Below, one piece after another: positions 58,541 through 64,000 of a stretch of DNA of 64,000 nucleotides. This stretch comes from Allobosea sp035944375 (GTDB lineage Bacteria; Pseudomonadota; Alphaproteobacteria; Rhizobiales; Beijerinckiaceae): NCBI RefSeq assembly GCF_035944375.1, contig NZ_DASZBE010000031.1; one strand, 5' to 3'. The notes beneath the pieces were generated by a model. That model worked only from the letters and a program-made list of their open reading frames with translations, did not search any database and was not told the DNA's origin. Made by a program: the position numbers and the translations under genes. Each line of letters opens with the position of its first letter. The first letter of the stretch is position 1.

Positions 58541-60070
58541 ATGACTTCCAGAGACGATTCCGGCTTTGTCGACCTCCTGACGCAGTTCGCCGCCCGCGAC
58601 CCCGGGAGGGTCTATGCGCGCTATTGCGGCGAGCCCGTCACCTATGGCGAGATCGAGCGCAGTTCCTCGGCCTTCGCCGCGCATCTGCGGGCGCGGGGCC
58701 TGAAGCCGGGAGACCGCGTCGCCGTGATGATGCGCAACTCCGTCGCGGCCATCGCCGTCGTGTTCGGCCTGGCCCGCGCGGGTGTGGCCTGGGTTCCGGT
58801 GAACGCCCAGCAGCGCGGCGAGGGGCTGCGCTATCTGCTGACCCATTCGCAACCGAAGCTCGTCGTCGCCGACGAGGATCTCGCGGCGCTGGTGACGGAG
58901 GCGCTGGCGGGGGCTGGCGCGCCGCCGCTGCTGCGCCAGGGCCCCGAGCTCGACCGCATCCTCGCCGAGCCGGCGGTGTCCGACGAGCCGGCCCCCGCGC
59001 CCGACGCCGTCTTCGCCGTCATGTACACCTCGGGCACGACGGGACGGCCCAAGGGCGTCGTCGTCTCACACCGCATGTTGCGGCTGGCCGCCGAGGGCGT
59101 CGGTCGCGTCTCCGCGGCGAAGCCCGGCGAGGTCTTCTTCGTCTGGGAGCCGCTCTACCACATCGGCGGGGCGCAGCTGCTGCCGCTGCCGATGATCCGT
59201 GACGTGACGCTCGCCATGGTCGACCGCTTCAGCGCCAGCCGCTTCTGGAGCCAGGTCAAGGCCGAGGGCGCGACGCATATCCACCATCTCGGCGGCATTC
59301 TACAGATCCTGCTGAAGCAGCCCGAGAGCCCGCTCGATCGCACGCATGGTGTCCGGATCTCCTGGGGCGGCGGCTGCCCGGCCGACATCTGGCCGCTGTT
59401 TCGCGATCGCTTCGGCATCGAGATCCGCGAATGCTACGGGATGACGGAAGCCTCCAGCATCACCACCTGCAACGACAACGGCGTCGTGGGATCCGTGGGC
59501 AAGCCCATGCCCTGGTTCACGGTCAGGCTGCTGCGGACGGACGGCACGCCGGTCGCTGTCGGTGAGCGCGGCGAGATCGTCGTCGAAACCGATATCCCAG
59601 GCGCGATCTTTCCCGGCTATCTCGACAATCCCGAGGCGACCGCCAAGGCGCTGCGCGGCGGCGCGCTCCACACCGGCGATCTCGGCTCCTGGGACGAGGC
59701 CGGCAACCTCTTCTTCCATGGCCGCATGACCGACAGCGTCCGCTGCAAGGGCGAGAACGTCTCGGCTTGGGAGGTCGAGCATGTCGCGGCCGAGCATGAG
59801 GACATCGAGGACTGCGCCATGATCGGCGTCGCGTCGGACGTGGGCGAGCAGGACATCAAGCTCTTCGTCAAGCCGCGCGAGGGGACGGCGATCGATCCCG
59901 CCGCGCTCTCGGACTGGCTCGCCGCCCGGCTCGCGCCCTATCAGAACCCGCGCTACATCGCCTTCGTCGACGAGTTCGAGCGCACGGCCAGCCAGCGCAT
60001 CATGAAGCACAAGCTCTCGCCCCGGCTCGATGACGCCTGGGATCGCAGCGCGCCTGTGATGGCGAGCTGA
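58541..60070 (+). CDS. AMP-dependent acyl-CoA ligase (carnitine/crotonobetaine-CoA ligase-like)
   Basis: A 509-residue adenylate-forming enzyme. MYTSGTTGRPKGVV is the A3 loop (about residues 161-174), ECYGMTEASSI the A5 motif, and LHTGDLGSWDEAGNLFFHGRMTDSVRCKGENVSAWEVE the A7/A8 hinge. The region near the A10 lysine reads ASQRIMKHKLSPR. RMTD-x-x-R-x-KGEN-x-SAWEVE is shared with CaiC-type ligases. It makes a CoA ester of the imported or oxidised acid, which the operon's hydratase homologue could then process. The saccharopine-dehydrogenase-like gene follows after a single base. Confidence 0.9.
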   Translation: MTSRDDSGFVDLLTQFAARDPGRVYARYCGEPVTYGEIERSSSAFAAHLRARGLKPGDRVAVMMRNSVAAIAVVFGLARAGVAWVPVNAQQRGEGLRYLLTHSQPKLVVADEDLAALVTEALAGAGAPPLLRQGPELDRILAEPAVSDEPAPAPDAVFAVMYTSGTTGRPKGVVVSHRMLRLAAEGVGRVSAAKPGEVFFVWEPLYHIGGAQLLPLPMIRDVTLAMVDRFSASRFWSQVKAEGATHIHHLGGILQILLKQPESPLDRTHGVRISWGGGCPADIWPLFRDRFGIEIRECYGMTEASSITTCNDNGVVGSVGKPMPWFTVRLLRTDGTPVAVGERGEIVVETDIPGAIFPGYLDNPEATAKALRGGALHTGDLGSWDEAGNLFFHGRMTDSVRCKGENVSAWEVEHVAAEHEDIEDCAMIGVASDVGEQDIKLFVKPREGTAIDPAALSDWLAARLAPYQNPRYIAFVDEFERTASQRIMKHKLSPRLDDAWDRSAPVMAS

Positions 60071-60071
60071 G

Positions 60072-61151
60072 ATGGCCGGCTGCGACATCCTGATCTCCGG
60101 CACGGGCGGCTTCGCCGCGCGCATCGCCTTCGACATCGCCGCAACGGCCCGCGAACCGGTAGAGATCGTGATCGCGGGCCGCAATGCCGAACGTCTGAAC
60201 TGGCTGCGGACCGCCGCCAACGCCCGCGCCGCACTCTTCGGGACTGAGGCGCGCTTCACGGTGCATGGGGTCGATCTGCTGGCGCCCGACGCATCCGACG
60301 AGGTGCTGGCGGCGACCGGTCCGCGCATCGTCGTGCAGGCGGCCTCGATCCAGACATCGCAGGTCATCGCCCAGAGCGGCAACGCCTGGACGCGGCTCGT
60401 GGCCGAGGGCGGGCTGAGCGCCACCGCCGTGTTCCAGGCCTTGATCAGTTCGCGCATGGCGGCGGCCATCACCCGCAGCGGCCAGCCGGTGACGCTGGTC
60501 AACTGCAGCTTCCCGGACGTGGTCAACGGCATGATCCGGGCCATGGGGCACGACGTCGCCGGCGGCATGGGCAATGTCGCGATCCTGTCCAATGTCTTCG
60601 CCGGCTCGCGGGCGACGCCGGCCGGGGCGCAGATCAAGGTTCTGGCACATTATCAGAATCTGGCCGCCTGGCGCCGAAAGCCGGAGGACCGCCACGCGCG
60701 GCCTCCGCGCGTCTGGCTCGACGGCGAGGAGGTGGTCGACGTCTACGCCCGCTTCGCCGACATCCAGCTCACACCGGAGCCGGTGATCGAGATTTCCGGG
60801 GCGAGCGGGGTGCCGATGCTGCTCGCGATGGCCGCCGGCCGGTCCTGGCGGGGGCATGTGCCCGGGCCCAACGGCCTGCCCGGTGGTTATCCGGTCCGGC
60901 TCACGGGCGGGACGCTGGACCTCGACCTTCCGGACGGCGTGACGGAAGCGGAGGCGGTCGCCTGGAATGCCTCGTTCGAGGAGAGCAACGGGCTCGTCGT
61001 CCGGCCCGACGGTCGTGTCCTGTTCACCGGCCTCCTTGGCGACAGGATCGCCGGCCATGTTCCCGAGTTGCGCGACGGCTTTTCCGTGCGGGACCTCGAG
61101 CCCGTCTGCGATGTGCTGCTGCGACTGAGATCGGAGCTGGAGCGGGCCTGA
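60072..61151 (+). CDS. Saccharopine-dehydrogenase-like NAD(P)-binding protein
   Basis: A 359-residue protein. ILISGTGGFAARIAFDIAATA gives a Rossmann GxGGxxxR motif, followed by VIAGRNAERLNWL (arginine after strand 2, suggesting NADP) and IVVQAASIQTSQ. The rest has no known catalytic signature that I recognise, though the layout resembles lysine-ketoglutarate reductase/saccharopine dehydrogenase relatives, which form or cleave C-N bonds between an amino acid and a keto acid. It starts one base after the ligase stop and ends the operon. Its partner reaction could be opine-like C-N bond cleavage. Function not assigned. Confidence 0.75.
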   Translation: MAGCDILISGTGGFAARIAFDIAATAREPVEIVIAGRNAERLNWLRTAANARAALFGTEARFTVHGVDLLAPDASDEVLAATGPRIVVQAASIQTSQVIAQSGNAWTRLVAEGGLSATAVFQALISSRMAAAITRSGQPVTLVNCSFPDVVNGMIRAMGHDVAGGMGNVAILSNVFAGSRATPAGAQIKVLAHYQNLAAWRRKPEDRHARPPRVWLDGEEVVDVYARFADIQLTPEPVIEISGASGVPMLLAMAAGRSWRGHVPGPNGLPGGYPVRLTGGTLDLDLPDGVTEAEAVAWNASFEESNGLVVRPDGRVLFTGLLGDRIAGHVPELRDGFSVRDLEPVCDVLLRLRSELERA

Positions 61152-61331
61152 CGCTGCAGGTGGGCCGGGTGGTCGCGAAAGGCGCGTCCGGCCGATCGTC
61201 GCGCAACCGCAGACGGACTCTTCGTCGCGCGGTCGCGCTTCGCAAATCTCCCGGGCAACGTCGATCCTCGGGGCCATGCCGCACGATTTGACCTGTCTCG
61301 CGGACTGGGGGCGGGCTAGAAGCGGCCGCTC

Positions 61332-62771
61332 ATGACAATGCCCGCGCCTTTCACTGACCCGTCCGCCTCCCGTTCCGCATGGATCGCCGAGGCGGTTTCG
61401 ATGCTCCGGCTGGGCTGGCCGCTGGTTCTGACGAATCTGGCGCAGACCGCGATGACCGCCACCGACGTGCTGATGATGGGCCGGCTCGGGCCCGAGCCGC
61501 TGGCCGCCGGGGCGCTGGGGTCCAATCTCTACATGGCGGTGCTGATCTTCGGCATCGGGGTGATGGCGGCGGTCGCGCCGATGCTGTCGATCGAACTCGG
61601 CCGTAACCGCCATGCGGTGCGAGAGATCCGGCGCACGGTGCGGCAGGGCTTCTGGGCGGCGGCGACCCTGGTCGGGCCGATGTGGCTGTTTCTCTGGCAG
61701 GCCGAGGCGGTGCTGGCGCTGATGGGGCAGGATCGTGGACTGGCGGCCGCGGCCGGCAGCTATATGCGCGCGCTGCAATGGAGCCTGCTGCCGTTCTTTT
61801 TCTATCTCGTGCTGCGCGGCTTCGTGGCGGCGCTGCAGCGGCCGCTCGTGGCCATGCTGGTGGTTCTGGCGGCGGTGCTGTTCAACGCCTTCGCCAACTG
61901 GGTGCTGATGTTCGGCCGGCTCGGCTTTCCGCCACTCGGGCTGTTCGGTTCGGGGCTGGCGACCTCGCTGTCCTCCACCCTGATGTTCGCGGGGCTGGCC
62001 TGGCTGGTGATGCGCGACCGTCAGTTCCGGCGCTTCCGGCTGTTCGGGCGGTTCTGGATGGCGGACTGGCCGCGCTACCGGGCCTTCTGGCGGCTGGGCC
62101 TGCCGATCGGCGCGGCGCTGGCTTTCGAGGTGCTGATCTTCAACGGCGCCGCCTTCCTGATGGGGTTGATCAGTTCGACCGCGCTGGCCGCCCATGCCAT
62201 CGCGATCCAGATCGCCTCGCTGACCTTCATGGTGCCGATGGGGATCGGCCAGGCGGCGACGGTGCGCGTCGGGCGGGCCTTCGGCGCGGGGGATCGCGAG
62301 GGCATCCGCAGGGCCGGCGTGGTGGCGATCATCCTCGGCGTCGGCTTCATGGCGCTGACGGCCCTGGTGATGTGGCTTTCGCCGCATTGGCTGGTGCGGC
62401 CGTTTCTGGATCTCGACCGGCCGGGCGCGATCGAGGTGGCGGCGCTGGCGATGCATTTCCTGGTCTTCGCCGCGATCTTCCAGATCGTCGACGGGGCGCA
62501 GGTCGTCGGCTCCTGCCTGCTGCGCGGGCTCGGCGATACGCGGATCCCGATGCTCTATGCCGGGCTGGGCTACTGGGTATTCGGCCTGCCGCTGTCGATC
62601 GCGCTCGGCTTCGGCACGCCGCTCGCCGGCAGCGGCATCTGGATCGGCCTGGCGGTCGCGCTGGCGCTGGTCGCGGCACTGATGCTGGGGCGCTGGTGGG
62701 CGAGGGAACGGCTCGGGCTGATGCCGCCGGACATGCGTCCCGCCTCCGGCAGCGGCAGCGAGCGGAGCTGA
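61332..62771 (+). CDS. MATE family efflux transporter (NorM-like)
   Basis: A 479-residue protein with twelve hydrophobic segments in two six-helix bundles. Typical MATE blocks are MLRLGWPLVLTNLAQTAMTATDVLMMGRLG and IGRAATVRVGRAFGAGDREGIRRAG-like (GIGQAATVRVGRAFGAG) in the second bundle, with GDTRIPMLYAGLGYWVFGLPLS near the end. It exports cationic drugs or metabolites in exchange for Na+ or H+. The start could be ATG 61332 or the nearby ATG 61338. It is separated from the catabolic operon by 180 bp and is probably its own unit. Confidence 0.92.
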   Translation: MTMPAPFTDPSASRSAWIAEAVSMLRLGWPLVLTNLAQTAMTATDVLMMGRLGPEPLAAGALGSNLYMAVLIFGIGVMAAVAPMLSIELGRNRHAVREIRRTVRQGFWAAATLVGPMWLFLWQAEAVLALMGQDRGLAAAAGSYMRALQWSLLPFFFYLVLRGFVAALQRPLVAMLVVLAAVLFNAFANWVLMFGRLGFPPLGLFGSGLATSLSSTLMFAGLAWLVMRDRQFRRFRLFGRFWMADWPRYRAFWRLGLPIGAALAFEVLIFNGAAFLMGLISSTALAAHAIAIQIASLTFMVPMGIGQAATVRVGRAFGAGDREGIRRAGVVAIILGVGFMALTALVMWLSPHWLVRPFLDLDRPGAIEVAALAMHFLVFAAIFQIVDGAQVVGSCLLRGLGDTRIPMLYAGLGYWVFGLPLSIALGFGTPLAGSGIWIGLAVALALVAALMLGRWWARERLGLMPPDMRPASGSGSERS

Positions 62772-62832
62772 GCCCGCAACGGAATCCTCCCACGCCGGTC
62801 GCCCCGGGGGCGCGAGCGCGCGGTTCCCGGGA

Positions 62833-64000
62833 TCACGCTGTGCGCAGGGAGCGTCCCGTGCCGGGCGGGGCAAGGAGCTGCCCGTCCTGCGCCACGCAGG
62901 TTCCGCGCACAAAGGTCATCGCGGCGCGGCCCTGGGTTTCGCGACCCTCGAACGGCGTGACCTTGCCCCTGGACTGGAAGGTCGCGCCGCGGATCGGCGC
63001 GCGATGCTGCAGATCGAGCAGGACGAGATCGGCATCGGCGCCCACCAGCAGTGCGCCCTTGCGCGGCCAGAGCCCGAAAGCGCGGGCGGGGGCCTCGCAG
63101 GCGAGGCGGACATAGTGCTGCAGCGTCAGCCGGCCGGCCGCGACCTCGGTCAGCATCAGGCGCATCGAGGTCTCGACGCCCGGGAAGCCCGGCGAGGTCT
63201 CCCAGATCGAGGCGCGGTGCTTTTCCTCGACCGGATGCGGGGCATGGTCGGTCGAGATCATGTCGATGGTGCCATCCAGCACTGCGGCCCAGAGCGCGTC
63301 GGCATGGCCGGCCTCGCGCACCGGCGGCTTGACCCGCAGCGCATTGCCGCCGGCCTGCGCCGCATCGTCCATGCTCAGCAGCAGATAGTGCGGACAGGTC
63401 TCGGCGGTGATCTCGACGCCGCGCCGCTTGGCCGCGGCGATCACCGGCAAGGCGTGCCGGCAGTTCTCATGGGCGATGTGGACCTTGCAGCCCGTCCATT
63501 CCGCAAACAGGGCGATGCGCTGCACGGCCTCGACGGTGGCGATGTCGGCATGCTGGGCGAGATGGGCGGCGAGGTCGTCGCGGCCGGCGGCCTTCAGCTG
63601 TGCGCCGCGCCAGTTCAGGATCGGGGTGTTCTCGGCGTGGACGGTGCAGCGCAGCGCGGTCTCGCGGATCAGGGCCAGCGCATCGAGCACGGCGCCGTCG
63701 TTCGGGCAGGGGACGAGCGGGTTGTCACTGCCGAGGAAGAGCTTGAAGGCGCTGGCGCCGGCCTGCGCCATCGGCTGGAGGTCGGCGAGATTGGCTTCGC
63801 CGACATAGCCATAGACGCCGAAATCGACATGGGCTTGGCGGGCGGCGATGGCGATTTTCTCCCGCACCGCGGCGGCATTGGCCGTCGGCGGGTTGGTGTT
63901 GGGCATGTCGAAGATCGTTGTGATGCCGCCGACGGCGGCGGCCGCAGTGGCCGTCGCCCAGGTCTCCTTGTGCGAGAAGCCGGGCTCGCGGACATGGGTG
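62833..64000 (-). CDS. Dihydroorotase-family amidohydrolase (5' end outside window)
   Basis: The frame runs from the stop at 62833 to the window edge, so the N-terminus with the first HxH is missing; the visible part begins at HVREPGFSHKETW, the family REPG signature just after it. GGITTIFDMPNTNPPTANA, FKLFLGSDNPL and the metal histidines in VHAENTP and HIAHENCRH follow; the catalytic Asp is in ISTDHAPH. FGLWPRKGALLVGADADLVLLD leads to the C-terminal beta sandwich. It is a cyclic amidohydrolase: dihydroorotase or a relative such as allantoinase or hydantoinase. No pyr or purine-degradation gene is near, so the substrate stays open. Confidence 0.9.
   Translation of the reverse strand, partial: THVREPGFSHKETWATATAAAAVGGITTIFDMPNTNPPTANAAAVREKIAIAARQAHVDFGVYGYVGEANLADLQPMAQAGASAFKLFLGSDNPLVPCPNDGAVLDALALIRETALRCTVHAENTPILNWRGAQLKAAGRDDLAAHLAQHADIATVEAVQRIALFAEWTGCKVHIAHENCRHALPVIAAAKRRGVEITAETCPHYLLLSMDDAAQAGGNALRVKPPVREAGHADALWAAVLDGTIDMISTDHAPHPVEEKHRASIWETSPGFPGVETSMRLMLTEVAAGRLTLQHYVRLACEAPARAFGLWPRKGALLVGADADLVLLDLQHRAPIRGATFQSRGKVTPFEGRETQGRAAMTFVRGTCVAQDGQLLAPPGTGRSLRTA

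Noticed and set aside
60000..62912. 970-residue open frame antisense to the saccharopine-like and MATE genes
   Set aside because: It is Arg/Gln/His-rich, has no domain, and is the mirror of two well-supported plus-strand genes in GC-rich DNA.

Overview
This is a gene-dense, high-GC window from what looks like an alphaproteobacterium of the Hyphomicrobiales (Rhizobiales), plausibly Bosea-like. The pointers are an ethylmalonyl-CoA mutase, a DUF1178-grxC-comF neighbourhood, a GGAAC-N16-CGTT (sigma-EcfG type) promoter, a rhizobial-style interspersed palindrome, and many TRAP and ABC uptake systems. The genus is inference; nothing here proves it. No plasmid or phage backbone is visible, so the window reads as chromosome rich in catabolic clusters.

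Region 1 (1-24 kb) is mixed housekeeping and transport. It starts with a NitT/TauT-type ABC operon cut by the window edge, with an interspersed repeat inside it. A J-domain gene and bolA follow, then a vapBC toxin-antitoxin pair in which both genes carry an in-frame stop. Next come an MFS carrier, a thiolase-like gene, two DMT carriers flanking a D-Ala-D-Ala carboxypeptidase, and a His-rich CobW GTPase behind a Zur-like palindrome. The rest is a BioF2/CelD-type acyltransferase, an acyl-CoA ligase, a 46-residue membrane protein, ethylmalonyl-CoA mutase, an aldose epimerase, DUF1178, grxC, comF, an old yellow enzyme, tRNA-Glu(CTC), and a gluconate-2-dehydrogenase-type three-subunit flavo/cytochrome dehydrogenase.

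Region 2 (24.7-25.7 kb) is a scar. It holds a truncated IS91-type integrase remnant, accidentally in frame with the dehydrogenase small subunit, and the last ~46 codons of a D-amino-acid-dehydrogenase-like gene.

Region 3 (25.6-61 kb) is a run of catabolic clusters. (a) A monomeric sarcosine/N-methyltryptophan oxidase homologue is overlapped with hyuA-hyuB. (b) CoA transferase plus enoyl-CoA hydratase; a 3-hydroxyisobutyrate-dehydrogenase-like gene, amidohydrolase and dctPQM; a GntR regulator; and an aldehyde dehydrogenase with an iron-type alcohol dehydrogenase. (c) A SAF-domain oxidoreductase, a cyclase-family hydrolase, a second GntR, dctP-dctM-dctQ and an SDR. (d) A three-subunit HcnABC/opine-oxidase-like enzyme, an IclR regulator, an enoyl-CoA hydratase, a PotD/PotA-type ABC importer with a fused PotB-PotC permease, an acyl-CoA ligase and a saccharopine-dehydrogenase-like gene.

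Each of the three regulators in (b)-(d) can be matched to its own palindrome repeated in front of the genes around it: ATCCTATAGGAT for the first GntR, CTTGCATGCAAG for the second, and TATCGCA-N-TGCGATA for IclR. These assignments rest on position and are testable. A 23-residue membrane protein gene with a clear EcfG promoter sits between (c) and (d). The window ends with a MATE exporter and a dihydroorotase-family gene cut by the edge.
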